Source: Methylococcales bacterium (lineage in GTDB: Bacteria > Pseudomonadota > Gammaproteobacteria > Methylococcales > Methylomonadaceae). Taken from it: DNA of 36,592 bases. The translations under genes were made by a program, and so were the position numbers. Under the pieces are notes generated by a model. The model saw nothing but the letters and a program-made list of their open reading frames with translations. It was not told where the DNA came from and searched no databases. This document shows, piece by piece, positions 1 to 10,680 of this stretch. Location of the stretch: positions 1 through 36,592 of the forward strand of contig QVQF01000091.1 of assembly GCA_003584895.1 (NCBI GenBank), in the 5' to 3' direction. Within the stretch, counting starts at the first letter, position 1. Every line of letters starts with the position of its first letter.

Positions 1-596
1 ACTACAATCTTGGCGGCTAGGGTTTTAACTTTATTTTCAAGAGTATCTAAGACATAGGCGCCAATGATTCTTTTGCCATGCGCATCGTCTGTAGCTGCGG
101 TGATGAGTTCGACCACGTTATGATGATCTAATAATTCAATGTTGGGATGTTGTTGCGCACGTTCAATCAGTGATAGCGATACTGCTTTTCCAGTGGCATC
201 GTCAGAGTGAACTACGCGTCGGTGTGAATGTCCGCCTTCACGGTTTAAATGTAGTTGTGTTTCGCCCGAGGCGTTCTCTTCTTCAGTAAATACGACGCCT
301 TGTGCGCGTAACCATTCTATGGAATTTTTACCTTGAGTGACTGTCAGTCGGACTATGTCTGGATTACAAAGCCCTGCACCGGCATCAAGGGTATCTTCGA
401 TGTGTGATTCTATAGAGTCTTCGGCATCAAATACTGCGGATATGCCACCTTGGGCATAATAAGTACTGCTAGAGGTGAGTGCAAACTTCGATAATACGGC
501 AACCGATGTGTTTTGTTCTGCCAGTTTTAACGCTAGAGTAAGGCCCGCTCCGCCGCTGCCAATAATGAGTACGTTTAGTTTTCTGGTATAGGGCAT
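1..596 (-). CDS. nadB: L-aspartate oxidase, N-terminal part (3' end truncated by the window edge)
   Basis: Reverse-strand frame from ATG at 596 reads MPYTRKLNVLIIGSGGAGLTLALKLAEQNTSVAVLSK...STYYAQGGISAVFDAEDSIESHIEDTLDAGAGLCNPDIV..., with an FAD-binding GxGxxG motif and a NadB-like AQGGI segment. It is open to position 1 and absent from the ORF track because it is truncated. Divergent nadB/rpoE arrangement is classical. Confidence 0.9.
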   Translation of the reverse strand, partial: MPYTRKLNVLIIGSGGAGLTLALKLAEQNTSVAVLSKFALTSSSTYYAQGGISAVFDAEDSIESHIEDTLDAGAGLCNPDIVRLTVTQGKNSIEWLRAQGVVFTEEENASGETQLHLNREGGHSHRRVVHSDDATGKAVSLSLIERAQQHPNIELLDHHNVVELITAATDDAHGKRIIGAYVLDTLENKVKTLAAKIV

Positions 597-740
597 GGCG
601 GTCTATCTGTTAGTCTGTACTAAAAAGTGAATAATATGTTGGTTGCTAACTGAAGGTTGTGGCTTAGTTGGCAACGTTTATGGATAATAACGCTTTTTAG
701 CGTGATAGCACAAATTTGTACATAAGAACTTTATGATAAT

Positions 741-1364
741 TTGACTGTCCATGACCTTATTGTAAGAGCCGAAGTGATCAATCAGCCCAGAAATAGCGAG
801 CAGTTAGACGAAGAGTTAGTGTCGCGTGTGCAGCATGGCGATAAAGCGGCTTTTGATTTATTAGTGATCAAATATCAGCATAAAATAATTCAGTTAGTTA
901 ATCGTTATGTTAAAGATCCCAGTGAAGCGCAAGATGTCGCACAAGAAGCTTTTATTAAGGCTTATCGTGCCTTAGGTGCTTTTAGAGGTGAGGCTACTTT
1001 TTATACTTGGTTATATCGCATTGCTATTAATACCGCTAAAAATTATTTAATTTTAAGAACTAGAAGGCATTCCAATTATCAGCTTGATATACAAGAAGTA
1101 GAAGCTATAGGAAATGAACCTCAATTACAGGGTATGGATACACCTGAACAATTAATACTGAATGAAGAAATAATGACTACTCTTAACAAGGCTATTGAAG
1201 ATCTTCCAGAGGAAATGCAGCTTGCATTTAAACTGCGAGAATTTGAAGGCTTGAGTTACGAAGAGATTGCCCTAGCGATGGACTGTCCTATTGGAACGAT
1301 ACGCTCACGACTCTTTAGAGCGCGTGAAGCGATTGATAAACAATTATCGCCTTTACTTGAATAG
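741..1364 (+). CDS. rpoE: ECF RNA polymerase sigma factor RpoE/AlgU
   Basis: Region 2 (DLLVIKYQHKIIQLVNRYVKDPSEAQDVAQEAFIKAYRAL..FRGEATFYTWLYRIAINTAKNYL) and region 4 (LPEEMQLAFKLREFEGLSYEEIALAMDCPIGTIRSRLFRAREAI) are typical RpoE. The track start is TTG at 741. Confidence 0.95.
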   Translation: MTVHDLIVRAEVINQPRNSEQLDEELVSRVQHGDKAAFDLLVIKYQHKIIQLVNRYVKDPSEAQDVAQEAFIKAYRALGAFRGEATFYTWLYRIAINTAKNYLILRTRRHSNYQLDIQEVEAIGNEPQLQGMDTPEQLILNEEIMTTLNKAIEDLPEEMQLAFKLREFEGLSYEEIALAMDCPIGTIRSRLFRAREAIDKQLSPLLE

Positions 1365-1375
1365 GATGATTTGAA

Positions 1376-1876
1376 ATGTCAGAAGATTTAAATCAGAAAA
1401 TATCTCAGTTTATGGATAATGAATTGGAGCATGCTGATGCTCTACAATTATTAGCTGCCTTAAATGCGCAGCCTGAACTACAACATAAATTGCATCGATA
1501 TACAGCGATTAGTCATGCTTTAAAGAACCAAGTTTATTTAAAGGTAAAAGATGATTTCTCAGCCAACATAGCTGAGCAGATACAACAAGAGCCTGTGCCT
1601 GTTATAGAGCAAGCACCCTCTTTTAAGCAAACTTATCAATGGCTAGCTTTGGCAGCATCACTCGCGTTTATTGCCTTTATTGTCGATCAAAGTTTTAATG
1701 CCCAGCTATTTACACCTGCTGCAACCTTACAGATGGCGCAGCGATGGCTGCCTGAGCAGTCAAATCTGAATAAACTGATTGGTCAGTATCTTAAGGAACA
1801 TAGTCTTGATGCTTATGCGAAAAGCGAGGTGGACGATAAACCTTACGGAAAGGTGACGACCTATAATCAAAAATGA
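1376..1876 (+). CDS. rseA: Anti-sigma-E factor RseA/MucA-like
   Basis: Directly downstream of rpoE. N-terminal anti-sigma segment (ISQFMDNELEHADALQLLAAL), single TM helix (WLALAASLAFIAFIV), periplasmic tail. Confidence 0.88.
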   Translation: MSEDLNQKISQFMDNELEHADALQLLAALNAQPELQHKLHRYTAISHALKNQVYLKVKDDFSANIAEQIQQEPVPVIEQAPSFKQTYQWLALAASLAFIAFIVDQSFNAQLFTPAATLQMAQRWLPEQSNLNKLIGQYLKEHSLDAYAKSEVDDKPYGKVTTYNQK

Positions 1877-1944
1877 AGTCGCGTGGATTGATTAATCTGT
1901 AACAAACATGTTTTTTTTTATTACTTTTAGGGAATGGAGTTGTT

Positions 1945-3363
1945 ATGCTTAAAAAGCTTGCTTGGTGTGTAGTTCTCGTTTTTATGTTTAATCAAAATGG
2001 CTTAGCGCAATTGCCAGACTTTACCGAAATGGTAAAGACTAATGGCGTTGCTGTGGTAAATATTAGTACCACGCAAAAAGCAAAACCTGAAGCTGCTGAG
2101 GGTCCTCAAAAAGAAATTCCTATGCCTGAAGGCATGCCACCTGAAATGGAGGAATTATTTAAACGTTTCTTTAATAATCCTAATGGCGGTGGTAATGGTC
2201 CAGAGGGTGAGGGAGATACTCAGTCTTTAGGATCAGGCTTTGTGATTGATAAGAGTGGTTACGTGCTCACTAATCATCATGTTGTTAAAGACGCTGATGA
2301 AATTATTGTTAAATTTTCTGATCGACGTGAATTAATTGCCAAGCTCATTGGTTCTGATGCGCGTACCGATGTGGCGTTATTAAAAGTTGAAGCAACTGAT
2401 TTGCCAGTAGTGAGTATTGGTGATCCTAGTAAACTTCAGGTTGGTGAGTGGGTGCTCGCTATTGGTTCGCCGTTTGGCTTTGAACAATCAGTGACAGCGG
2501 GTATTGTCAGTGCTAAAGGCCGCAGTTTGCCTGGTGGTAATTATGTGCCGTTTATACAAACCGATGTAGCCATTAATCCTGGAAATTCAGGAGGACCTTT
2601 GTTTAATATGGATGGCAAAGTGGTGGGTATAAACTCACAGATTTATAGCCGCACTGGTGGCTTTATGGGGCTTTCATTTGCAATCCCTATGGATGTGGTT
2701 ATGAATGTGGTGGCACAAATTAAAGCCAATGGTAAAGCTGCGCATGGCTGGTTAGGTGTACAGATTCAAGATGTAACTAGAGAGCTCGCTGAATCTTTTG
2801 GTATGAAAAAACCTCAAGGTGCTTTGGTTTCTAAAGTGATACCTGATAGTCCTGCAGAAAAAGCGCAGTTACAAATTGGTGATATTATTACTGAATTTAA
2901 CGGGCAATCCATAGAAAAGTCGGGTGATTTGCCACCTATGGTTGGCATGACGCCGATTAAAGATAAAGCTACGCTGAAAATCATCAGGCAGGGCGATGAA
3001 AAAATCATTAACTTTAATATCGGCTTATTGCCTGAGCAAGTTGATAAGGTCGCTGACAGTAAGGCTGAAAAAGCTAAGCCGACTAACCGATTAGGCGTTA
3101 CTGTGACAGATTTAACAGTTGAAGAAAGACAATTGACACAAGTTAGTAAAGGTGGCGTGTTGGTACATAATATAGCTAAAGGTGCCGCCAAGAGTGCAGG
3201 TGTTCAGTTAGGTGATGTTATTCTACGTCTTGATAATCAACTTATTCAGGATGTGGCTGGCTTTGAAAAGATTGTTAAAAATTTACCGGCCGGTAAGTCT
3301 GTTGCTGCTTTAATTCAACGACGTGGTAATCCTGCCTTTTTAGCGCTTAAGATTGATAAATAA
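1945..3363 (+). CDS. degP: Periplasmic serine endoprotease DegP/MucD (Do family)
   Basis: Signal peptide, HtrA catalytic region (TNHHVV, DARTDVALLK, NPGNSGGPLFN) and two PDZ domains. Confidence 0.95.
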   Translation: MLKKLAWCVVLVFMFNQNGLAQLPDFTEMVKTNGVAVVNISTTQKAKPEAAEGPQKEIPMPEGMPPEMEELFKRFFNNPNGGGNGPEGEGDTQSLGSGFVIDKSGYVLTNHHVVKDADEIIVKFSDRRELIAKLIGSDARTDVALLKVEATDLPVVSIGDPSKLQVGEWVLAIGSPFGFEQSVTAGIVSAKGRSLPGGNYVPFIQTDVAINPGNSGGPLFNMDGKVVGINSQIYSRTGGFMGLSFAIPMDVVMNVVAQIKANGKAAHGWLGVQIQDVTRELAESFGMKKPQGALVSKVIPDSPAEKAQLQIGDIITEFNGQSIEKSGDLPPMVGMTPIKDKATLKIIRQGDEKIINFNIGLLPEQVDKVADSKAEKAKPTNRLGVTVTDLTVEERQLTQVSKGGVLVHNIAKGAAKSAGVQLGDVILRLDNQLIQDVAGFEKIVKNLPAGKSVAALIQRRGNPAFLALKIDK

Positions 3364-3426
3364 GCTTATGCGTGTGTGTTAAAACAGCACTCTATCTTGA
3401 GTTGCTGTTTGCATTACAAACAACAG

Positions 3427-3450
3427 CGGCGGATTTATTCCGCCGTTTTT
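3427..3450 (+). terminator. Rho-independent terminator after degP
   Basis: CGGCGGA-TTTAT-TCCGCCG perfect 7-bp stem followed by TTTTT. Confidence 0.85.
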
Positions 3451-3484
3451 GTGGACAAAGGCCTATACAACGTAAATACATTAA

Positions 3485-3610
3485 CCGTCTTTCCGGCATG
3501 GACTGCCGGAATCCAGTTGCCATGGATGGCATTACAATATTTCCACATAGCATTTAGTCGGTTAATACATCCATGTGTTCTGGATCCCGGCAGTCCATGC
3601 CGGGATGACG
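3485..3610. repeat. MITE/REP-like element with long inverted ends (family A, copy 1)
   Basis: Left end CCGTCTTTCCGGCATGGACTGCCGGAATCCAGTTGCCATGGATG. Right end ACATCCATGTGTTCTGGATCCCGGCAGTCCATGCCGGGATGACG is its near-perfect inverse. Each end carries an internal palindrome. Confidence 0.85.
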
Positions 3611-3779
3611 ATTTAGGTGTTTTCGGCTACATATAATTAGATTTTTTTTATTCGCTACGACTTGCATAGGACCGCTTTTTTTGTGCGTGATGGTGTATAA
3701 AACTTAAACTGAGAAGGCTGGATTAGTTTAAAATCCTCGCTTTAGTCAAAATCTCTCACTCTTGCTTAATAATTGACTC

Positions 3780-4712
3780 ATGCAATCTACACATACTGAT
3801 GTTTTAACGACCCTTTCAACGCTGCGTGATTATATACGCTGGGCAGCCAGTCGCTTTTCCATCGCTGGCGTTAGTTTTGGACATGGCACTCTGACTGCGC
3901 TTGATGAGGCGGCAGCTCTCGTCTTACATACGGTGCATCAACCCTATAATTTGGCTGAAGCATACCTGGATGCGGCATTAACCATGGCAGAGCGGTCATC
4001 GATTATTGATATCATCGACAGACGTATTAATGAAAGAACTCCTGCAGCTTATTTAACGAATGAGGCTATTTTCGCTGGTCTTGCCTTTTATGTTGATAAT
4101 CGGGTATTAGTGCCAAGATCACCTATTGCTGAACTCATTGAGCAGCGGTTTTCTCCGTGGGTGGAAGAAGAGCAGGTCGTTCGTATTTTAGATTTGTGTA
4201 CGGGTAGTGGTTGCATTGCGATTGCCTGTGCTTATGCTTTTCAAGAAGCCTACGTGGATGCAGTTGATTTATCTGCTGATGCCTTAGATGTGGCTACTAT
4301 TAATGTTGATAAACATCAGGTAGCTGAGTCGGTAACCTTATATCAATCAGATTTGTTTAATGAATTGCCTGCGGCGAAATATGACATTATTGTCAGTAAC
4401 CCGCCTTATGTTAGTCATCAAGAATGGTCAGAGTTGCCTCAAGAGTTCCGTGCAGAACCTGATATGGGTTTTAAAGGCGGTGAGTCAGGTTTGGATCTTG
4501 TTATACGTATTTTGGTGGATGCCGATGCGTATTTGGCAACGCAGGGTATTTTATGTGTGGAAGTGGGCAGTAGCGCTCAAACCTTACAAGATACCTTTCC
4601 GAACGTGCCCTTCTTTTGGATGAATTTTGAACGAGGTGGTGATGGCGTATTCTTACTGACGGCAGGGCAGGTTCATGAGTATCACAATTTATTTATAGCG
4701 GCGTTAGATTAA
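3780..4712 (+). CDS. prmB: 50S ribosomal protein L3 N5-glutamine methyltransferase
   Basis: SAM-MTase motif [19 protein letters not shown] motif ([10 protein letters not shown]), PrmB-like N-terminus; located upstream of aroC. Confidence 0.92.
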   Translation: MQSTHTDVLTTLSTLRDYIRWAASRFSIAGVSFGHGTLTALDEAAALVLHTVHQPYNLAEAYLDAALTMAERSSIIDIIDRRINERTPAAYLTNEAIFAGLAFYVDNRVLVPRSPIAELIEQRFSPWVEEEQVVRILDLCTGSGCIAIACAYAFQEAYVDAVDLSADALDVATINVDKHQVAESVTLYQSDLFNELPAAKYDIIVSNPPYVSHQEWSELPQEFRAEPDMGFKGGESGLDLVIRILVDADAYLATQGILCVEVGSSAQTLQDTFPNVPFFWMNFERGGDGVFLLTAGQVHEYHNLFIAALD

Positions 4713-4713
4713 T

Positions 4714-5802
4714 ATGTCTGGAAATACGATAGGAAAATTATTTACGGTCACCTCCTTTGGTGAAAGTCATGGTCCTGCCATAGGTTGTATTGTTGATGGC
4801 TGTCCTCCGGGATTGTTGCTGTCAGAAGCTGATTTACAAGAAGATCTTGATCGCAGAAAACCAGGTACCTCAAGACATACCACGCAACGTCGTGAAGCTG
4901 ATGTAGTAAAAATATTATCGGGTGTGTTTGAGGGCAAAACGACAGGTACGCCTATTGGCTTATTAATAGAAAACACCGATCAACGTTCAAAAGATTATTC
5001 TAAAATTGCTGATACTTTCAGGCCTGGTCATGCAGATTATACTTATCAGCAAAAGTACGGCTTTAGAGATTATCGCGGTGGTGGTCGCTCGTCGGCCCGT
5101 GAAACGGCCATGCGCGTTGCCGCCGGTGGTATTGCTAAAAAATATCTTAAAGAATTGGCGGGCATAGAAGTTCGTGGTTATTTATCACAATTAGGCCCAA
5201 TAAAAATAGAAAAACTGGATTGGTCTATCATCGATAGCAATCCCTTCTTTTGTCCTGATATCGATAAAGTGGCCGAAATGGAAGCTTATATGGATGCCTT
5301 ACGTAAGGAAGGTGAATCCATAGGCGCAAGAATAGAGGTGGTCGCAACCAATGTGCCGCCTGGCTTAGGTGAACCTATTTTTGATCGTTTAGATGCTGAT
5401 TTGGCTCATGCCTTGATGAGTATTAATGCGGTTAAAGGTGTAGAGATCGGTGATGGCTTTGGCTGTGTGAACAGTAAAGGCACACAGTTTCGTGATGAAA
5501 TAACGCCTACAGGCTTTTTGAGTAATCATGCGGGTGGTATTTTAGGCGGTATTTCTAGTGGTCAGTCTATTACGGCTAGTATTGCCTTAAAACCGACCTC
5601 AAGTTTACGCTTACCAGGTAAGAGTATTAATCAACAAGGTGAGGCCATAGAGGTGAGTACTGAAGGTCGTCATGATCCTTGTGTAGGAATACGCGCTACA
5701 CCAATTGCCGAAGCGATGATGGCTTTAGTCTTAATGGATCATTTGTTAAGACATAGGGCACAAAATCTACATGTTCAATCGGGCTTGCCCATTATTCGGT
5801 AA
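4714..5802 (+). CDS. aroC: Chorismate synthase
   Basis: [63 protein letters not shown]. Confidence 0.98.
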   Translation: MSGNTIGKLFTVTSFGESHGPAIGCIVDGCPPGLLLSEADLQEDLDRRKPGTSRHTTQRREADVVKILSGVFEGKTTGTPIGLLIENTDQRSKDYSKIADTFRPGHADYTYQQKYGFRDYRGGGRSSARETAMRVAAGGIAKKYLKELAGIEVRGYLSQLGPIKIEKLDWSIIDSNPFFCPDIDKVAEMEAYMDALRKEGESIGARIEVVATNVPPGLGEPIFDRLDADLAHALMSINAVKGVEIGDGFGCVNSKGTQFRDEITPTGFLSNHAGGILGGISSGQSITASIALKPTSSLRLPGKSINQQGEAIEVSTEGRHDPCVGIRATPIAEAMMALVLMDHLLRHRAQNLHVQSGLPIIR

Positions 5803-5840
5803 ATGGTAGAAGATAATTCCGAGTCATTATTTCTATTATG

Positions 5841-5979
5841 CCGTCATCCCGGCATGGACTGCCGGGATCCAGTGTACATGGATGTACTCATCGAATGTAA
5901 ATAGTGAATATAAACAATTTTTTGATGCTTTTTACTTGCATTCTTGGCAACTGGTATCCGGCAGTCAATGCGGAATAAC
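5841..5979. repeat. MITE/REP-like element (family A, copy 2, right end degraded)
   Basis: Left end CCGTCATCCCGGCATGGACTGCCGGGATCCAG...ACATGGATGTAC matches copy 1. Right end GGCAACTGGTATCCGGCAGTCAATGCGGAATAAC is a degraded inverse of it. Confidence 0.8.
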
Positions 5980-6036
5980 TTAGTAATGTTATTACCCAAT
6001 GTAAATCACATAAAGCCTTTTTTATAACGTAAATAA

Positions 6037-7200
6037 ATGTCTATTCCTTACTGGCGGCTGTCAGGTTTTTATTTTTTATATTTTGCAACCTTAGGTGGCT
6101 TTATACCTTACTGGAGTCTTTATTTAAAAGATTTTGGTTTTGATCCCATTGAAATTGGTGAGCTTTCTGCACTCTTGGTTGGTACAAAAGTCATCGGACC
6201 TATTTTATGGGGCTGGATAGCCGATCATACCGGTAAAAGCATAGGCATTATTCGATTGGCGGCTTTTTTTGCTACGCTGATCTTCGCAGGGTTTTTATGG
6301 GCGCATGATTATGTAGGCTTTGCCTTGATCACCGTAGGTTTTAGTTTCTTTTGGAATGCCATGCTGCCGCAATTTGAAGCAGTGACTTTAGCGCATTTAA
6401 GAAATGAATCACATCGTTATAGTCGAATAAGATTGTGGGGGTCTATAGGTTTTATTGTCGCGGTACTGAGTATCGGTGCTGTTTTAGAACACTATCCAGT
6501 CACCTTGCTGCCGCTAATTATTGCTGCATTATTATTGTTAAATGCGGGTATTACCTTTGTCACTCCCGAAGCTAAAAGTATTAGTTTTGATGTGGCAGCA
6601 CATGGCATATTAAAAATCATTAAGATGCCAGAAGTATTAGCCTTTATCGCAGTTAATGTATTGTTGCAAATGGCGCATGCTCCTTATTATGTTTTTTACT
6701 CCATTTATCTAAAGCATGCTCAATACTCAGCCATGGTCACAGGGTTGCTTTGGGCATTAGGGGTCTTGGCTGAGATCGTGTTATTTATTTATATGCGCAA
6801 TGTGTTAAAACATTGTTCATTACGCGCCATTCTTTTGCTGAGTTTAGCGTTGGCAACCGCTAGGTGGCTAATGATAGGCTGGGGGGCAGATTATTTGTGG
6901 GTGCTCATTGTTGCGCAACTATGTCATGCCGCCACTTTTGGGGGTACTCATGTCGTTGCTATGTATTTGCTGAAGCGTTATTTTGGTGAGCAACATCAAG
7001 GTAAAGGCCAAGCTTTATATACCAGTCTTTGTTTTGGCTTAGGTGGCGTGTTGGGTAGTCTTTATAGTGGTTATTATTGGGATTTACTAGGTTCACGTTT
7101 TGTGTTTTCAATGGCTGCCGCGTGTTGTGGCTTAGCTTTTATTATTGCTTATGTTTGGGTAGGTAGGGAAAATACTCAAGATAAGCTTGTGGTAGGTTAG
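6037..7200 (+). CDS. MFS transporter, HcaT/LacY-like family
   Basis: About 12 hydrophobic segments; MSIPYWRLSGFYFLYFATLGGFIPYWSLYLKDFGF resembles the MFS_1-like/HcaT family. Confidence 0.82.
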   Translation: MSIPYWRLSGFYFLYFATLGGFIPYWSLYLKDFGFDPIEIGELSALLVGTKVIGPILWGWIADHTGKSIGIIRLAAFFATLIFAGFLWAHDYVGFALITVGFSFFWNAMLPQFEAVTLAHLRNESHRYSRIRLWGSIGFIVAVLSIGAVLEHYPVTLLPLIIAALLLLNAGITFVTPEAKSISFDVAAHGILKIIKMPEVLAFIAVNVLLQMAHAPYYVFYSIYLKHAQYSAMVTGLLWALGVLAEIVLFIYMRNVLKHCSLRAILLLSLALATARWLMIGWGADYLWVLIVAQLCHAATFGGTHVVAMYLLKRYFGEQHQGKGQALYTSLCFGLGGVLGSLYSGYYWDLLGSRFVFSMAAACCGLAFIIAYVWVGRENTQDKLVVG

Positions 7201-7281
7201 AATAAGCCATTACTAATGTTTAAAATAAAGCTCTATGATATTACCGATAATCCCTTGCCTTTTGAAGCTTAAGGCAACAGC

Positions 7282-8280
7282 ATGAAGAAAACCCTTGCTC
7301 GTTGGGCCTTAGATATTTGGTATAAAGACCCTTTCATTGGTGTTTGGCTAATGCCTTTTGGTTTTTTATTCAGTGATGTGGTTCGCTTTAGAAAGTTTTT
7401 ATATCGAATAGGATTACTAAAAACCCAGACTTTACCCGTGCCTGTTATTGTCGTTGGCAATATTACTGTGGGCGGTACTGGTAAAACACCTTTAGTTATT
7501 TATTTGGCCGAACTCCTTAAGAACTCAGGCTTTAAGCCGGGCATCATTAGTCGAGGTTACGGTGGTCTAGCCGAATCTTGGCCGCAATGGGTAGATACAG
7601 ACAGCCTAGCAAAAGACGTCGGTGATGAGGCGTTGTTAATTGCTAAACAAACAGGTTGTCCTGTGGCAGTCGGGCCGTTGCGTGTAGATGCCGCTCGATT
7701 ATTATTAGAGAAAGCTGATTGTGACGTCATTTTATCGGATGATGGTTTACAGCATTATTCTTTACACAGAGATATTGAAATTGCTGTGATTGATGGTGAG
7801 CGACGCTTTGGAAATAGTTATTGTTTACCCGCAGGACCTTTGCGCGAGCCTATAGAACGCTTAACCAGTGTCGACTTTATTATCGTCAATGGTGAAAAAC
7901 AAGAGCCCAATGAGTTTTCTATGCGCTTAGAAGGTGATATCGCTATCAATTTATTAACGGGTGAGCAAAAGCACTTAGTTGACTTTATAACGGAGGATTG
8001 TCATGCCATTGCTGGCATAGGACATCCAGAACGGTTTTTTAAACAGTTAGCTTTAGCAGGACTCAACACTAGCAACAAAAGTTTTCCCGATCATTACTCA
8101 TTTAAACGTGAGGATATTGAGTTTTCTGATCAACAGCCCGTGCTGATGACAGAAAAAGATGCGGTAAAATGCACGTTATTTGCAGGTCAGCAACATTGGT
8201 ATGTGCCAGTGACAGCTAAGCCTGACAGTCTTTTTACAGAACAATTATTAAATCTTTTAAGAGAAAAGCATGATAGATAA
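7282..8280 (+). CDS. lpxK: Tetraacyldisaccharide 4'-kinase
   Basis: [25 protein letters not shown] (P-loop), [22 protein letters not shown]; upstream of ycaR-kdsB. Confidence 0.96.
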   Translation: MKKTLARWALDIWYKDPFIGVWLMPFGFLFSDVVRFRKFLYRIGLLKTQTLPVPVIVVGNITVGGTGKTPLVIYLAELLKNSGFKPGIISRGYGGLAESWPQWVDTDSLAKDVGDEALLIAKQTGCPVAVGPLRVDAARLLLEKADCDVILSDDGLQHYSLHRDIEIAVIDGERRFGNSYCLPAGPLREPIERLTSVDFIIVNGEKQEPNEFSMRLEGDIAINLLTGEQKHLVDFITEDCHAIAGIGHPERFFKQLALAGLNTSNKSFPDHYSFKREDIEFSDQQPVLMTEKDAVKCTLFAGQQHWYVPVTAKPDSLFTEQLLNLLREKHDR

Positions 8281-8464
8281 AAAATTACTCGATATTCTGG
8301 CTTGCCCACTATGCAAAAGCCCATTGCATTATGATAAGGTCGCTGATGAACTGATATGCAGAGCCGATCGTTTAGCTTTCCCCGTTCGTGATGACATCCC
8401 TGTGATGATTGAAGATGAAGCGCGTCAGTTAAGTAGTGAAGAAGTAGACGCTTTATATCAATGA
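8270..8464 (+). CDS. ycaR: Trm112/YcaR family protein
   Basis: [22 protein letters not shown]...[18 protein letters not shown], a typical YcaR sequence between lpxK and kdsB. Confidence 0.93.
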   Translation: MIDKKLLDILACPLCKSPLHYDKVADELICRADRLAFPVRDDIPVMIEDEARQLSSEEVDALYQ

Positions 8465-9231
8465 GTCACCGTTTTAAAGTCGTTATTCCTGCTCGATATG
8501 GTTCAAGTCGCTTACCTGGTAAACCCTTATTAGATATAGCTGGCAAACCTATGATTGTTCATGTTTGTGAACGTGCTCAAGAAGCCGATGCTGAAGAAGT
8601 GGTCGTAGCAACGGATGATCAACGCATCTTTCAGGCCGTCACCGATTTAGGTATAAAAGCGGTGATGACACGAGTCGATCATCAAAGTGGTACAGAAAGA
8701 ATTGCTGAAGTGGCAAGGCTTTGTGGTTGGTCGGCGGATGACATTATTGTTAATCTGCAAGGTGATGAGCCCTTAATTCCTCCCGAAGCGATAAGAGAGG
8801 TTGCGCTAGCTTTGGCCAGTCAAAAGCTAGCCGGCATTGCTACTTTGGCGGCTAATATGCTGGATTCAGAAGAAATATTTAATCCCAATGCGGTTAAAGT
8901 GGTTTTGAATCAAGCTGGTTATGCACTTTACTTTAGTCGTGCGCCTATCCCGTGGGAAAGAGGTGTTTTTGATCAGATAAATAGAACACCGTCAGGTGCT
9001 GTGCCTTATCTTCGGCATATTGGTTTATATGCTTATAGGGTTGATTTTTTAAATCGCTATTGTTCCTGGCCAGCCTCAGCGCTGGAGTCTGTCGAAGCTT
9101 TAGAACAATTGAGAATACTTTGGCAGGGTGAGGCAATTTTAGTCAAAGTCATTGCTAAAACGCCTGAAGCTGGTGTGGATACTCATGAAGACCTACTAAG
9201 AGTGGCTAGAGTATTGGCATTGGCTCATTGA
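8461..9231 (+). CDS. kdsB: 3-deoxy-manno-octulosonate cytidylyltransferase
   Basis: [52 protein letters not shown]. Confidence 0.97.
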   Translation: MSHRFKVVIPARYGSSRLPGKPLLDIAGKPMIVHVCERAQEADAEEVVVATDDQRIFQAVTDLGIKAVMTRVDHQSGTERIAEVARLCGWSADDIIVNLQGDEPLIPPEAIREVALALASQKLAGIATLAANMLDSEEIFNPNAVKVVLNQAGYALYFSRAPIPWERGVFDQINRTPSGAVPYLRHIGLYAYRVDFLNRYCSWPASALESVEALEQLRILWQGEAILVKVIAKTPEAGVDTHEDLLRVARVLALAH

Positions 9232-9410
9232 TTAAATCAACTGTCGATTTTAATGTCAGTCAATTAATAGTAAAATCGTCGCTATTATTTGACAGAAGCT
9301 GATTACATCAGTAATTTACTCTGTTTTGTTGTGACTTCTCATGACCTAAGTGTTTTTTGAGGAGCTATTTTTTTAATCTTACTCATACTTGGGTTGCTTA
9401 AGAGCTGTTA

Positions 9411-10598
9411 ATGCAAGAATTTCAAAGAATAAATCGTTTACCTCCCTACGTATTTAACATAGTTAATGAGTTGAAAGCCAAAGCTCGTGCGGCTGGAGAG
9501 GATATTATTGATTTTGGCATGGGTAATCCCGATCAACCTACGCCGCAACATATTGTTGATAAATTGATAGAGGCCGTTCAGCGTCCTGATACCCATCGAT
9601 ATTCAGTTTCTAAGGGTATTCCTAGATTAAGAAAAGCAATCTGTGACTGGTATAAAACCCGTTATGATGTGGACTTAGATCCTGAAACAGAAGCCATTGT
9701 TACCATAGGCTCTAAAGAAGGGCTTGCGCATTTAGCCTTAGCAACATTGGGCCCTGGTGATGTGGTATTGGTACCTAATCCTGCTTATCCTATACATCCT
9801 TATGGTGTCGTTATTGCCGGAGCTGATCTTCGCCATGTGCCTATGACACCGGGTGGTGACTTTTTTGAAGAGTTGCAAAAAGCGATCGTTGATTCTTGGC
9901 CTAAGCCTAAGATGCTTATCCTTAATTTCCCAGGAAATCCGACTACCGAATGTGTGGAGCTCGATTTCTTTGAGAAAATTATTGCTGTCGCTAAAGAGCA
10001 TAATATCTGGGTAGTTCAGGATATTGCTTATGCTGATATCGTTTTTGATGGCTATAAAGCGCCTTCTATACTTCAAGTCGAAGGTGCTAAAGATATTGCA
10101 GTCGAATTTTTCTCCATGTCTAAAAGCTATAACATGCCTGGCTGGCGTGTCGGTTTTATGTGTGGTAATAAAGAGTTAGTCTCGGCTTTAGCAAGAATTA
10201 AATCTTATCTGGATTATGGCACTTTTGCGCCCATACAAATTGCAGCGATTGCCGCATTAGAAGGTCCCCAAGAATGCGTGACTGAAATTGCCGAGATGTA
10301 TAAAAAAAGACGCGACGTGCTGTGTGAAGGTTTGAATGCTGCAGGCTGGCCGGTTGTAAAACCCAAAGCAACTATGTTTGTTTGGGCAAAAATCCCCGAT
10401 GCTTATTTAGCAATGGGCTCCTTAGAGTTTTCTAAAAAACTGTTATTAGAAGCCCGCGTCGCAGTGGCTCCCGGCGTAGGTTTTGGTCAGTACGGCGATG
10501 ATCATGTGCGTTTTGGCTTAATTGAAAATGAGCATCGTACCCGCCAAGCTGTTCGTGGCATTCGTCTGATGATGAAAAAAGATGGCTTAGCTACTTAG
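9411..10598 (+). CDS. alaC: Class I/II aminotransferase, alanine transaminase AlaC-like
   Basis: [37 protein letters not shown] (PLP lysine motif); upstream of hom-thrC. Confidence 0.9.
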   Translation: MQEFQRINRLPPYVFNIVNELKAKARAAGEDIIDFGMGNPDQPTPQHIVDKLIEAVQRPDTHRYSVSKGIPRLRKAICDWYKTRYDVDLDPETEAIVTIGSKEGLAHLALATLGPGDVVLVPNPAYPIHPYGVVIAGADLRHVPMTPGGDFFEELQKAIVDSWPKPKMLILNFPGNPTTECVELDFFEKIIAVAKEHNIWVVQDIAYADIVFDGYKAPSILQVEGAKDIAVEFFSMSKSYNMPGWRVGFMCGNKELVSALARIKSYLDYGTFAPIQIAAIAALEGPQECVTEIAEMYKKRRDVLCEGLNAAGWPVVKPKATMFVWAKIPDAYLAMGSLEFSKKLLLEARVAVAPGVGFGQYGDDHVRFGLIENEHRTRQAVRGIRLMMKKDGLAT

Positions 10599-10607
10599 AA
10601 AAGTTAC

Positions 10608-10642
10608 GTAGGTCGGGTTACGCTATCGCTAACCCGACCTAC
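10608..10642. repeat. Dispersed hairpin element (family B, copy 1)
   Basis: GTAGGTCGGGTTA-CGCTATCGC-TAACCCGACCTAC, a perfect 13-bp inverted repeat in the alaC-hom gap. Confidence 0.85.
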
Positions 10643-10680
10643 AAAATATAAAGATGAATAATGTTTAACTGGAGCTTGAA

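Noticed and set aside
2814-3191. 125-aa antisense ORF inside degP
   Set aside because: Opposite-strand shadow of a well-supported coding region.
3372-3636. Two ORFs (61 aa and 86 aa) downstream of degP
   Set aside because: They run through the degP terminator and the family A MITE-like element and overlap each other in different frames; no credible protein.
9738-10076. 112-aa antisense ORF inside alaC
   Set aside because: Shadow of a conserved aminotransferase.
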